A stretch of DNA of 64,000 bases from Nageia nagi (lineage: Eukaryota; Pinophyta): assembly GCA_050084985.1 (NCBI GenBank), contig JBITNC010000001.1:128340001-128404000 (forward strand), given 5' to 3'. The notes beneath the pieces are model-generated. The model was given only the letters and a program-made list of their open reading frames with translations, was not told where the DNA came from and did not search any database. Each line of letters opens with the position of its first letter. The first letter of the stretch is position 1. Below are positions 47,784-60,799 of the stretch, in pieces. Both the position numbers and the translations under genes were made by a program.

Positions 47784-48968
47784 CTAAATTTGATACTTCT
47801 TTAAGTGCCTAGCATTGATAGGATTTTTGAGAACTTTCCCATCCAATGTAGATAATCTGTATGCACCTTTTTCAAATACCCCTATGATGATGTATTGGCC
47901 AACCCAATGTGGATCAAACTTTCCTTTAAGTTCATCCCTTGTTATAGTATTAGAAATGTTCTCTTTAAGAACCATATCCCCAACCTCAAATGCTTTGGGC
48001 ACTATTTTATTTCCATAGGCCCTCTTTATTCTTTGTTGATATGTTCTGAGATGGTCTAGTGCATTAATCTTTTTCTCATCTAATGCCTCTAGCTGATTTA
48101 ACCTTGCTTCCCATTATTGTGGTTCTTTTATGATATCTTTGAGTGCAATTCTCAAAGAAGGGATCTCAATTTTGAAAGGAATGACTGCTTCATCACCATA
48201 TACAAGGGAGTATGGAGGAGCACCTATTATTGTTCTTTCTCTTGTTCTATATGCCCATAGAGCATACGGTAATTGATCATGCCAATCCATACCATTATTT
48301 TTGATAGTTTTTGCCAATATTTTCTTGATTGTTTTATTTGTTGCTTCAGCTTGTCCATTTCCTTAGGGATAGTAAACTAAAGAGAATCTCTATTCAACCT
48401 TCATCTTTTTACAAAATTCTTTGATATCCTTTCCTATAAAATTCATGCCATTGTCCATGATTAACCTTTGAGGTATACCAAATCTGCAAATGATATATTT
48501 TTTGATGAAATTGATAACATATTTTTGTATAGTTGTTTTCAAAGGAATTGCCTCAACCTATTTAGTGTAATATTCAATGGAAACTAAGATAAATTTATCC
48601 CCTTCATTAGATGGAGGATTAATAACACCAATGAAATCCAAATCCCATATTGAGAAAGGCCATGGTGATATAATATAGTTCAACTCATGAGTAGGTGTTA
48701 ATTCTAAGTGTGCATGCTTTTGACATTACTCACACTTCTTAACATGCTCACAACAATCATGCTCCATGATGGGCCACTAATAACCCATCCTAATCAACTT
48801 TCCATGGACTGATCTCCCATTGAAATGACCTCCACATGCCCCTCCATGAGCATGCTCTAATATTGTTCCAATCTCCTCATCATGAAGACATCTCAAAATA
48901 ATACTATTAAATGATCTTTTATAAATTATATCACCAATAATGACATACTTTTTAGCAAGCCTTTTCAT
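47784..48968 (-). pseudogene. Integrase of G2
   Basis: Complete set of integrase landmarks. Zinc-binding N-terminus from 48968: YKRSFNSIILRCLHDEE, HAHGGACGGHFNG, and CEHVKKCE*CQ, in which a stop replaces one residue. The catalytic DDE residues are all visible: Asp in WDLDFIG near 48640, Asp in IMDNGMNF near 48455, and Glu in GNGQAEATNK near 48345. WHDQLPYALWAYRT and LVYGDEAVIP follow near 48180-48290, and the C-terminal VGDMVLKENIS and GKFDPHWVGQY near 47880-47990, ending at 47784. Stops interrupt YYP*GNGQ and TK*VEA, where the family has Gln and Trp. There is no chromodomain, as expected for the Tat clade. Confidence 0.95.
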
Positions 48969-49129
48969 TCTAATCTATTCTTTCTTATCTAGTGTAGCAT
49001 CAATAAAGTTATCCCTTAAATATTTGAATATGTGTTGGTACTAAGGAATTGCCTCATAACCAACCTTTTGAGCAACATAAACAATTTTTAGGTCCTCCTT
49101 AGCAATTGATGGAGTTCTCAAGTTCTTGA

Positions 49130-49550
49130 TAGTGAAAGTAGTCTCCCTACCTTCTATATCAATTGGTATAAGTGCGATTGCAATTGCAATTGCATTTGCC
49201 AATCTGTTATTATTCTTTGGAATGTTTTCAAATTGATACTCTTCAAAAAAAGTAAGGAGTTTTGCAACAAGGACTTTATATGGAATAAGTTTCTCATCCT
49301 TAGTGTTGTATATCTCATTTAATTGATTAATTATCAGCTATGAATCCCTATAAATGTGCAAATGCATAACACCAATCTCTATAGTTGCTTTTAATCCTAA
49401 TATGAGAGCCTCATATTCTAGTATATTGTTAGTACATTCAAATGATAGTTTGTACGACATAGGAATAACATCATTCTAAGGTGATATCAATGCTATTCCT
49501 ACTCCTAACCCTTGTGTACATCATGATCCATCAAAATACATTTTATAAAA
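49130..49550 (-). pseudogene. Second (archaeal-type) RNase H of G2
   Basis: Starts YKMYFDGS near 49549 and continues GVGIALISP, LSFECTNNILEYEALILGL, HLHIYRDS, LIINQL and FENIPKNNN. This matches the additional RNase H that Tat elements carry between the retroviral-type RNase H and integrase. The first catalytic Asp (YFDGS), the Glu (EYEALI) and the Asp (YRDS; family GDS, so the Gly is changed) are readable. Several stops are present. Confidence 0.9.
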
Positions 49551-49599
49551 TTTTTAAACCTCTAAAAAGGGAATGGTGGTGGTCTTGTTGTCTTCAAAA

Positions 49600-51085
49600 G
49601 AAGATTGCAGGTGATCCTCTTTTGTACATTTTGTAGTTTATGCCAAAGCACATTCATTCTAAAATTCTTCTTTGAGTTTTGTACTCTCTTCCATGGGAAA
49701 CTCTATAACAAAATTTGTAACTACCTACCCTTTAACTAATTTTTGTTTCACAAGCTTGAGATCAAACTTCTAAAGTAGCATGATCCATTTTGTTGACCTT
49801 CCATTGAGGCATGGTTTCGACATCAGATATCTTAATGGGTCTACTTGAGTAAGTACATGTGTTATGCTATTGATCATATAATGCCTCAACCTCTTATTAG
49901 CAAACACTATACATTGACATAATTTCTCAATGGGTGTGTAACTGGTTTCATATTCTTTCAATGTTTTGCTAATAAAGTAGATTGGTCTTTCTTTATTTTC
50001 TTCTTCTTTCTTTGCCAACAATACCCCAAATGCATGTTTTGTAGCTGAGATATAGAGCCAAAGGGGTTATCAATGCCTATATGGAGCTAAGATTGATGTA
50101 TGTAGCAAATACTCTTTTATTCTATCAAATGCTTCTTGACACTTAACATCCCATTTAAATTCAACTTTTTTTTTAAGTAAATGAGACATAAAAGCTATAT
50201 TATCTTTAATTAACAAATGGATCTTCTAACAGCTTGAATATTACCTTGGAGGCTTCTCAATTACTTGATATTCATAGGAGAGACATTTCTATGATAGCCT
50301 TAATCTTCTTTGGATCCACTTCAACCCCTCTCCTAGAGACAATGTGCCCCAAGAGTTTTCTTGATGATACCCCAAATACACATTTTTGAGGCTTGATTCT
50401 TAACTTATACTTTTTCATCCTTTCAAATGTTATTTTTGCATCTTGACATGGTCTTATTTATTCTTTTATTTTATCAAGATATCATCTACATAGACCTCTA
50501 CTATTTTATGATTAAAGTCATGGAACATGGCTATCAATACTCTTTGGTATGTGGCCCCTACATTCTTAAGACCAAATGGCATTACCTTGAAGTAAAATTT
50601 TCTCCAAGGAGTTATAAATTGCTATTTTTGCTGATCACTTTTATTGATTTTGATTTATTATATCCTAAAAATCCATCCATAAATGATAACATCCATAACT
50701 TTCCAAACTATCAATGATCATATCTATGTTGGGTAGTGGGAAGTCATATTTTAGACATGCTTTATTGAAATCTTTGAAATTAGTACATACTCTAATTTCA
50801 CCTATAGGCTTTTCCATAAAAACTACATTGGCCACCATTTTGAATAATAAATGGACCTAATGAAGCCAACTTTCAATAGTTTTTTATTTTCCTTTTGGAT
50901 TAGTAAAGAAATCTAAAAAGGTATCTTTCTTAGTTTTTACTTTACAAGAATGCTCCTTTCTCAACAACCAAGTTATGTACCATAAAATTTTCATCCAATC
51001 TAGGCATATCTTTATATGACCATGCAAATAATTTAGAATAATCATGAAAAGATTGAATCAACTCATTTTGCAAAGGTTCTTCAAG
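49600..51085 (-). pseudogene. Reverse transcriptase-RNase H of G2
   Basis: RT core on the minus strand: FMDGFLGYNK near 50660 (family FMDGFSGYNQI), a perfectly preserved catalytic YVDD at 50481-50492 within VEVYVDDILIK, and MCIWGI..KTLG (family KC.FGV..G..LG). RNase H follows at 49770-50021: RPIYFISKTLKEYETSYTPI then EKLCQCIVFANKRLRHYM, an open stretch of 83 codons. The order RT then RNase H is standard. Stops and frameshifts are scattered over the palm region, so it is inactive despite the intact YVDD. Confidence 0.92.
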
Positions 51086-51869
51086 GAGCTTACCCATTTT
51101 TAAGAGTCACGGTGTCTCTTGAGAACCTAATGTTAACCTCCTTTATCTCTTTATTAAACTAATTCATCTCTAATTTTGATGGTGTGCAAAATGTAAACTC
51201 TCCTAACCCTTCAATTTTATCTTTCATAGATTCACCAAAGCAAGCATGTACATCTAGATAATATTTATGAGTCCTCTTTTCATGCCTAGTTGGATATTAA
51301 ATTCTAGCACCCATAGATTCTAAGAAAGCATAATCATTCTAAATAATTCTATAGCTTGTATTACATCTTCATCATCTATTATCACATTCAATAATAAAGC
51401 AATTTTGATCATATTTTACTCATTCATCTTCTTGCATTGATAACAGACAACTAACCTGACCATCATGACCATCTCCATGATATGAAATGATGCAATATTT
51501 GTTTTCTTTTGTGATTTCCTCTAAAAGAGGACCATTGATGATCTTCATGGATCCCAAAGGAGTGCAAGAAATCCTTTTCTTGAGCCTCCTACCATCCATC
51601 CATAGTCTTCTCTAGACTGATGTTACTAACATTTGCGATGGTGTATGAACCAAACCCGATATCCTTAATGTTAATTCTTTGTAATGCTTTTCTATAAATT
51701 TGATCATTCTTAGCTAAGATAGCCTCATCTTCCATATCATATAGAACAAATCTCTTAGGAGAATATAATTACACTGCTTGGCTATCTACTCATCTTCTTC
51801 TACCTTGTAAACATTTCCTTCAGAACAAAACTTGAAAATCTATGCAAAGTGGATGTTACTCCTTCCATG

Positions 51870-52150
51870 TCATCTATCCAAGGTCTTCCAAGAATGAAAT
51901 CAAAAATAAGGTTTTCCATTTATAATGTAGAAGAGGATCTGAATTACCTTGTTTCCTACTTTGAATTGGAAGTGTGATGATTCCTACACATTTCTTTAGA
52001 ACACCATCAAACTTTTTAACTCTCATAGTAGCCTTATCTCTTGAAGGTAATAAATCTAGATCAAACTATGAAAGCAAGTGAGTGGTGGTAATATTCAAAG
52101 CTATCCCACCATATATCAATGATATCTTAACTATATTTTCAAAATATTCA
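51870..52150 (-). pseudogene. Aspartic protease of G2
   Basis: Reads ISLIYGGIALNI near 52110, where Tat elements have an IDGGAALNI-type active site, so the catalytic Asp is Tyr here. DLLPSRDKATMRVKKFDG then VGIITLPIQ follow near 52000-52060, the usual flap-side landmarks. Frameshifts occur downstream. It lies between gag and RT as expected. Confidence 0.8.
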
Positions 52151-52559
52151 CTTCAATAAACAATGGTGGGTGTAACCGAGCTACATTCTTACTAGGCCTT
52201 TCACTAGGGTGAAAAGTGATAACATCTCTTTTACTCCAAATTTCTACCTTTTTTGCAAAAGCAATGATTGATATGTTCCTATCTATCTAACTATTCTTAA
52301 AAATTAATTCATCATTTCTCTACAAGGTTCTAAAATTTAAATCAATTTAAACAAACTAACCTTGGCTTGTGTATTCTTGAGTTGCTCAACGAGATCAAAA
52401 CTTCTAGAGTCTTTAGGGAGATCTTTTTCACATATGACTGATTTGTTGCTACTCTTGTTCTTCCTCTTGTAAGTTTTATGAAAAATTACATTGATATGTT
52501 GGTCTTCCCCATATCTTTAACTTCAGTAGGACACACATAGAATCCATCCTATATAACCT

Positions 52560-53640
52560 TTGTATTTTATTTCTTAGGCCTCAACACCCATTAGTGGCAT
52601 GCCCCTTGGTTTGATGATATTCACAGTATCTATCTTCCTTGTACCATGCTAGGCCTCTCTACTGACCATCTTCCTCTTACTTAGGTAAAGGCTATAATAG
52701 TCTCTTTGTCATTAGATCTTTAAGATAAACCTAAGGTATAAGAAACTTTATGAATTTCCTTTATTTCTTTTCATCTACTTTTTCTACTACATTTAATGGA
52801 TTTATTTTTCTTTGGTGATTATGGCTACTTCATCATCTTGATACTTCATAAGCCCTAATTTCACAAGGACTTTTTCTTTTTCCAATAGCTTATATATCAT
52901 ATCAAAAAATGCTAGATGTGTATAATCAATGACATAAATTGTAAAGATAATATGACAACATCCTTGAAGATATTATTTACCTCTTTTTTTGTGAGTTAGT
53001 TTTGATTTGTTGCCATGTATTCTTGAATCACATGACAAACTTTTCAATATTTTCATTACTACCTTGCCTCATAGCACATAGATCTGAAACCATGATGTCA
53101 TGCTTGATGTTATGCTTATACTATTCTAGAAATAAGTTGCTCAATTCTTGAAATGGTGTAACTAACCTTTAGGTAGAGAATAGAACCATTCACAAGCCTC
53201 TCCTTCCAAACTATGAGGAAAGAACTTTGCTTGTAATCTTGAATTCATACTAATTTTGAGCTCACACTCATCTTTAAACTCTTGCAAATGTCTCCTAGGA
53301 TCTCCCTCCCTACTAAACTTACAAAACTTGGGATCTTTATAATCCAATGGTGGCATGCATAACTGGATCTCATCACATAGAGGGCTACCAAACTCAATTG
53401 AATCATCTGGATAGCTAATCCTCTTGCTAGTTGGTTAATCTATCTTTGCATACCCTCAATATAGCCTAAATGTGATCATTGTTACTTCCATCACCATGGT
53501 CAACTCCTTCATTTTATGCTTTTGTCCATCGCATTGAATATCTCTCAAGAGCTCATAAAATCTCTTCTTAAAAGACTTCATAGGAATAATATTAACTAAT
53601 CCATTCTAAAACAACTCACTAAATTGCTTATTAGTCCTAA
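52560..53640 (-). pseudogene. gag of G2
   Basis: The 64-codon open stretch 53162-53356 reads FSREGDPRRHLQEFKDEC then AKFFPHSLEGEACEWFYSLP, the conserved plant retrotransposon gag core. Farther downstream, at 52582-52638, RYCEYHQTKGHATNGC resembles the Tat nucleocapsid finger (C...H...GH.T..C). The start codon region near the 5' LTR is too decayed to define. Confidence 0.88.
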
Positions 53641-53696
53641 ATAAAAGCCTAGGTTTTAGCATAAGCTACTTATGTTTCATGTCAAGTTCACCAAAA

Positions 53697-54468
53697 TGTT
53701 TACAAATAAAATGTATTTGAGAATGCAAATAAATGAATACCTATAGTCTCTAAGAATATTTGTAAATTTTGAGCTAACGAATAGCAATTTATAATAAGAA
53801 AAGTAATATAGGAGATAATGAATAACTGGAATTAAATGATATTACCAAATAAGATTGAGTTTGTATACTTATCTTATGGAATGTACCTGATATCAACAAA
53901 CAAAAGATAGTGATGAAGCCTTAATAACCAATAGAGTTTGCACCCAAAGTCATGGAGAAGATGATCCAAAGAGAGGGCCTCAGCAATCTATTACATACTT
54001 GAAAGGAGCATTGATAGTTTTTTTCATCTACAGAGGAGCACCAATGGTATTCATTAGATTGTAGTCTATTCTGAATTAACTCTTTGCCTCCACACAACTC
54101 TTGATGATCTTAGTTTGATACTTAGATAAGCTAACAATCATCAGGATGCTTGCATAAGGAAGTACACAAACCTAGCCTTGAATGGTGGTGTTAAGAGACA
54201 CTTAAAAGATTGCCATCATCAAGACCAGATATGGGATCATGTATCTCCTTGATGTGGACTTACTATTAGATCCCTATTTATGTAGACAATAATATGACCT
54301 ACTCCTTAGGTCAACGTGTACCTACATAAACAAAAATATAGTAAGTTGATTATATATATTGACCATATCCAAGATAACATTAATATTCTTGAACTAGATG
54401 TGTATAAGTGAGGCACATATTTCCTAATGTATTAATTTAAATGTATAAATCAATTTTATGCGATAACA
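53697..54468 (-). repeat. 5' LTR of G2
   Basis: Right copy (5' in element sense); starts TGTTTACAAAT and ends ...GATAACA. The TATA region seen intact in the left copy reads tacataaataggga here, one change weaker. Directly outside its left edge, the minus strand reads ttttggtgaacttgacatga, the position of the primer-binding site. Confidence 0.93.
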
Positions 54469-55590
54469 TGCATACCTTCTTTGAGTAACCCCCATGATGG
54501 AACATGTTGTAAGAATGTTGGCGAAGGTTGCAAATTTATATTTACACTTGATAATTGCATTTTCTTTAAATTCCCTATAGCCATTTAAAAAAACAATTTA
54601 TGCATATCCTAGGATCATTGCACTCCATGAGGTTCCATCTTGTTTAGGTATATTTTAGACAATTCACAAGCCCTTTCAACATATCTATTTAAGCATATAT
54701 TATGATCATTGTATTCCAAAAAGTCATCCTTGTATTATGATCTTGTCAAATAATTCTTGAGCTTATGTATTCCTCATATTTTTTATATATGTCTATAATA
54801 CACTCACACCCATAATATTTGATGAAAATCCATTTATAAGTACTCATTGATAGATGTTCATACTTTCTTCAAGAGCTCCCATGATGGCATAATATATAAG
54901 AATTTTGGCAAAGGTCACAAAGTTTGGCATTACACCTAATAATTCCATCTACTTAAAAGTATTTGGGTCATTTTAGAAAACCCATTTTATGCATATCTTG
55001 GAATCATTATAGTCCATGAGATCCATCTCATTAAGATATTTTATCAAATAATTCATGAGTCCCTTTCAACATATATCTTTTATGCATATCTTATGATAAT
55101 TGCAATCCTTGAAACCATGCATGCATCTGCATCTTATCAAATAATTCATAGTCCTCATGTGTTATTCTACATTTTTTATACATGTCTAACAAGGAACTCA
55201 TAACCATAAACTTCAATGAAAATCCATTTCAACTACTCTTTGATGGATGTTCATATCTTCTTCAAGAGATCTCATGGTGGCACATGTTGTAAGAATGTTG
55301 GCAAAGGTCGTAGAGTTTCATTTTACACCTAATAATTATATCTACTTACAATTCTTTAGAGTCATTTTAAAAACCCATTTTGTACATATCCTAGAATCAT
55401 TACAATCCATAAGGTTGTATCTCATTGATTCATTTTTTCAAATAATTCATGGGTCCTTCAATGTATATATTTTATGCATATTCTATGATCATTGTAGTCC
55501 ATGAAATTATTCCTGCATCATGTGTCATCTCAAATACTTCCTAGGCCTTATGTATTCTTCCATGTTTTGCATAGATATCTGAATAAATTT
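54469..55590 (-). pseudogene. PPR protein relic, part upstream of the G2 insertion
   Basis: Minus-strand fragments of PLS-type pentatricopeptide repeats, in three rough copies of a ~370-bp block (near 54.49, 54.86 and 55.23 kb). Each contains a string like PNFVTFAKILY, then MGALEE (family PNSVTFASILPAC, GALEQG), SWTIMIPRYA (family SWTAMIAGYA) and SLLDMYKKC-like pieces. Stops and frameshifts are frequent. Together with 45700-46221 this was one PPR array before G2 inserted between the plus-strand strings 'tactctttgatggatgt' and 'cttctttgagtaa'; the intact junction is seen in a sister copy at about 55235-55265. Confidence 0.72.
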
Positions 55591-56640
55591 TGCTTTTAAA
55601 AAGTCTTTTATGTATTTATGAACCCTATTACAAATCTCCTAATTTGGTGCATGCTTAGAGGAGTCTCATTCAATCATATAGTCAAAAAATTATCCATTTT
55701 TTTATAGATGTCTTGTGTGTTTATGTGCATGATCTATCTCCTACAAGAAATATGTATCCCCTTTTGTCAACGTCAATCCAACTACATCTAACTATCTTAT
55801 GGATTCATGTATCTTTCATCAATATCATTAGTATTTGAACATCATTGCAACTTCTCAATTTAACATAAATATTTGAAAGAACATAACATGAATCATTTTT
55901 AGGCTTTAACCCAAAAAGATTATTGTAAAAAATTCCCTTATTCCTAATTCTTATCTAAACTACAAGCACCAATGGGATACTTGCAATGTTGATGCTATTG
56001 TCACCCAATGCATAGTAGAAAATGTTATAGATTTTGTTTAAAAAAATTAATGAAATCTTATGTTATTTTGTTGTATTTCTATTATAAATAATGTATATGT
56101 TGTAATGCATTGAGTAGGGTGATTAATTGCTTATATAAATATTTCTCATCTTTTTAATTCTAATGCTATAGATATAAGAAAGGAATATAGCTAAGGATTC
56201 GATTGTAAGCATTGATGATGAGTACAAGCATATGTAGCCTTGCAATTTTTATTGTAATATGGAAAAGTTGTTGTAGTTTATCTTTGGGTTGTTGCAAGAA
56301 ATGTTAAACTTTTATGTTGTGACATATTTAGAATATGGAAATTATATTGAATCAAATTTATGAAAATAGTTTTTTGATGTTTAATCTTGATTGCTCTATT
56401 TCATGGTAAATTTTAAGACCCCTCCTCTAAAAATGATCTATAAAAATCCTAACAAATCTACTTGAAACCTAATTAGAAATGATGGTTAAATTAAATAGAA
56501 AAATAAAACTATGTAGATTGGTAGGAAAATTTTATACAAATTGTTAAAAAATATGTAAAAAACTAGCAAATGTGTTTTGCGAATCATTTGAAATTATTGC
56601 ATATCAACATGGGGGTAAATGATTTCAATTTACTTTTTAG

Positions 56641-57330
56641 AAATGCACTTCATTTATACATTGCTTTGTAAATATAATTTATTTATATCTTTTTTTGTTA
56701 TAAATAATTTTGAAAGAGTGTAAACATAGTTTGTTTAGATCAATTTGGGTGTAAACACTATTTATTTACTTTTTGTAAATGCATTCATTTATACATTACC
56801 TATGTAAACATAGTTCATTTATGCATTTTTCATTATATGGAATTTTACATGTTTGGGTGTAAATATAGTTTGTTAAAATTAGTTTGAAAGTAGACTTTGC
56901 TTGTTTATGTTGTGTGAGTACATTTAGTTTATACATTGAGGTTTTAGTACCCATGGTAAATTTGAAGGATGTGGAGTAGACGCAAGAATGGATATTTTGG
57001 ATGATATTTAATGAGGGAGGTTCATGACTAGTTGTAGAACTTGACTAGTTAAACTTTTGTAGATTAAAATAGGTGTAAAATTTATTTTATTACTTTATAT
57101 AAACCCATTATTCTATACATTGTTGGTGTAAAGTAGTTCTTTTATCCATTTTTGATTATAAATAATTTTACAAGTTTGGGTGTAAATGTAGTTCACTTAG
57201 ACCAATATGGGTAGAAACATTTATGTAAATGTACTTTATTTATAAATTGATGATGTAAATGTAGTTCATTTATTCATGTTTTTGTTATAAAAGAATTTTG
57301 CATGTTTGGGTATAAACACATTTTCTATAT
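56641..57330 (+). repeat. Degenerate ~135-bp tandem-type repeat
   Basis: Four copies, in two pairs, share an 'aaatgcacttcatttataca' start followed by 'gtaaa.atagttcatttat', 'ttataaa.aattttacatgt' and 'ttgggtgtaaa'. Starts are at about 56641, 56777, 57100 and 57235, with in-pair spacings of about 135. Confidence 0.7.
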
Positions 57331-60145
57331 ACATGGAGGTTTCAATTGATTATAGATTGAAAGGATTCAAATATAATGGAAGAATGGAGCTTTTGGAAAA
57401 ATTACAATGAGGGAGATTCCAAACTATTTATAGAACCTGAATGACTAAACTTATTGTAGATCAAAATGTTTTAAATCAGTTTCAATCTTAGAGAAACTCA
57501 TGATAAGAAAAGATTGATATTCTACTAGATCAAAAAACAAGAGTAAAGATTTAGCTTCCTCTATGATGTGATGGACCAATGGTATGGGATGGAATTTGAA
57601 TATGTATTTATACACATTAACCTATAGGTGGCTATTTTGTTGAGATTAATATTATTTTTTTAATTTAAAGGTGAAAGTGCACCAAATAGGATTAGAATCA
57701 AAAGCTAATATATTTTAAAATTTTAAAAATACTTGTAGAACTATTGGCTACCATGATCAATAATTTAGAAATAAATATCAAATTTTAGCATTAATATGCA
57801 AACAAATATTTGCTATATTAACCAAATAAAAAATTAATACTCCAAATTATAACCATTATTAGCCAAATAGCCCACTAAAAGTTTTCCCTACTCTATTCTT
57901 TGGTGACTAATTTTTATTTAGTAATATCTTTATTGATGATCTTAAGACTATGATGAGATAGTAAAGGAAATTTCAAGTGTGCAAATAAAACTAAGGAATA
58001 AGAAATTTAAGTTGGATTAAATCAATTGATAACCTTAGAATAAGATTGGATTGATCTCAAACTTAAAACAATAGATATCAAATTACTCCAAAAAATATAA
58101 ACTTTGTAATTGAAAAGAAAGTTATTGATTTGTTGATAAATATTCCTCTTATAGTTGAAAACTTATTAATCAAAGTAAACAAAGTTAAAAATATTAAATT
58201 GACCCTTAAGGAGAAAATGTTAATTTTACTTATAATACTAAATAGGCAAACAATATGATGAGATCACTTGAAACAAATCATGTCAATCAAGTTTTGATCC
58301 TAAAGAAGAGTTTAATTCAATCTTTGTAGGTTAGAAAGATTTGATTTTAATAGGTTAATTACAAAATAAACTATACTAGAATTTGGAGGCAATAATTATG
58401 ATACCAAAAAACATAAAGCTTGTACAAAATCCTATGTGTAGATATGTAAAGCTTTTATGTATATGCGTGAAGCTTGTGTGTATATGAGATCATTTTTTTA
58501 GAGATGACATATACTAGCATAAATTTTGGTAAATATGTATTTTTTAGGTAAGTAACATAAAACCAATATGATCCTTATAATCTTGTTTGTCAATGTGATG
58601 TTTAGAATCTTTCTTACAATCTTCGTTTATTATTATGATGATCACACTTGGAATCTTGCTATTATGCTTATCAATGTGATGCTTAGAAATGTGTTTTATG
58701 ATATCATAAATGAATGTGTTTACCAATTCTTCTCATATTTTATCATGAAGTCTATAAAATATTTTGTATTTACAAGAACCACTACATGAAATAGAACATA
58801 CATTACACATTAGTAGAACACCAAGAAACCAAAAAAAGAAAAGGATACAACACCTTTATAAATGGCCTATTAGAATATTTTTTTATGTAACATTTTAACA
58901 AAAAAAAAATATTAGATTTCATATAACACATGTGCAAGTATGAATTTAACATAAACAAAAGTAAAAGCATACGTAATTTGACAAAATCCTTCAAACTTTG
59001 ATCACCTAAACCAAAATACAAACTAGCGCTTTTTAAAAACTTCAAAAGTAGCTGACAACTTGAAAAATAAGAATTAAGTGTATACAAAATTATAAAACAC
59101 CATAGAGACTTGAAATTATAAAAAACTCTTTCAAAATAGATCATCATTGGTCCTCCATGGATTGTCATTAGCCTTGCTCTTGGTATAAAACTAGCTCAAA
59201 TGTTTAGAAAGGTTCAAAATTACATGCATATATTGGAAATGAGTATGATACATAAGTTTATTTAAAATTAGAAATATAAATTATATTTTTTATCATGTAT
59301 ATGCTATGCTTTCAATCATCTTTATAAACTTACTTATTAGTATGATTTTCATGCATTTATCTTATTGAATGTGACCTTATCAAAGGCTTATCATGTGCTT
59401 ATCGAATGTGTATATTGCCTTCATTGAATTTTTATTAGATATTTAACAATGATTATAAAATATGAATGATACATTATAAAATATATTTTATGTGTTATCA
59501 AGTGTATATTGTGCGGTTACCAAATGTTTATCATGTGTTTATCAATGATTGTTAATTGTTATCATGTGTTTTTCAAAAATCATATCATGAATTTATTAAT
59601 GATTATCATGCAATTAACAATGTTTATCATATTTTCATCAATGCTTGTCAATGATTATTCAAAAAATAAAAATAAAACTAAGATGAACCAAGGAGTGTGC
59701 AAAGGGTAAGTAGACCTAATGTGCCTAAAACCCTCCCTCCATCACCCTTGCACCATGGTGGAAAACTAGGGTAGCCATGATGGTGGATGGAAAGCATTGT
59801 TAGAGTGAATAGGAAATGGTGATGAAGGAAACTATAGTTGTGATTAAATGTTTCACAAAATGGTGGCAAAGGTGTTATGGTTGTGCTCTTCAGTATGGAA
59901 GCTCAAGAAAGCATGGTTGGATGGCAAGAGCTTTAGGGAAAAGTATGAGGAGATGAATAAGCATCATGATAAATTGAAACCATCCATCCAACTTGTCAAG
60001 TTATATCCCATGGGTGGGTTTTGATGTAGGAGTATATGTTGTATGAGCTTGTGGTGATTTTAGAGCTAAATATTTTAGGGCACACATAAGAGGTGTAAAA
60101 TCTAATTTTTTTTTCTTCTATTTTGTATTTTCCATTTTTTCAAGG

Positions 60146-60345
60146 TTAAGGTTTATCCAATAAAACCCTTTTAGTTCTATTGTAAAGGTTTAGGGTAAAC
60201 CTAAATAACTTTCTACTAGTTTTATATTTTTTAGGTTTTTGAAGCTAAGGTTTAAAGGTTTGAGGTTAATCGACATGGTTCTCTAGAGCTTCAGCTACTT
60301 GAAATCCTTGAAAGGTTCAAGGTTCACCAATAAAACCCTTCTATT
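60146..60345 (+). repeat. Imperfect direct repeat
   Basis: ccaataaaacccttttag near 60156 recurs as ccaataaaacccttctat near 60328, each preceded by an aaggttta/aaggttca phrase. Period is about 170 bp. Confidence 0.55.
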
Positions 60346-60799
60346 TGTATTTTCTAAAATTGTTATTAGGATTTCTATGAATGCTTATGGGGTGTGTCCT
60401 CTGCCACCTGCCCCCTTTATTTATGTAAAAATGATTAGTTAGAAATAAAAATGCTTTTTGATTAAAAAATAAAAAATATTAAAAAATTAAAAATTAAAAT
60501 AATTGTAAAAGCAAAAAATAGAATCAACTTGACCTTGATAGTATACCAAGAGATGAAACTACCCTGCATCCAAATTCAACCACTTACTTTAGCATATATC
60601 TTGTAAATATTTTGGATGTATATACCTTAAATCAATGAAAATTGATCAACTAGCTAAATAAATCAAGTAGAATATCATATAGATTCATGCATACATTACC
60701 AATCTATGCCTATTACACCAATTTTCATTCGAATTTCTATATGTAACCCAAAGTATGATATATACCTAAAGTATGTAATGAATTGGGCTAGAGGATGGC

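Larger units (their letters stand above)
46222..54468 (-). mobile_element. Tat-type Ty3/gypsy retrotransposon G2, near complete
   Basis: An 8.25-kb element with two LTRs of about 775 bp, minus-strand gag, protease, RT-RNase H, a second RNase H and integrase, and a purine tract (aaagtggggcata on the minus strand) next to the left LTR. Flanking 5-mers tgaat (46217-46221) and tgcat (54469-54473) form a target duplication with one mismatch. The second, archaeal-type RNase H between RT-RNase H and integrase is the known hallmark of the Tat clade. The LTRs differ at roughly one base in ten by eye, mostly transitions, so the insertion is old. All coding domains carry stops, many at Gln or Trp positions. 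It interrupts a PPR gene relic. Confidence 0.95.

Noticed and set aside
55690-55800. Minus-strand resemblance to the E+/DYW tail of PPR proteins (VGDRS and IYKKMDN strings)
   Set aside because: It lies on the N-terminal side of the PPR relic and the match is only a few residues long; probably chance.
58803-59168. 121-codon minus-strand frame
   Set aside because: Hydrophobic, no family resemblance, AT-rich context; length is within chance expectation for this composition.
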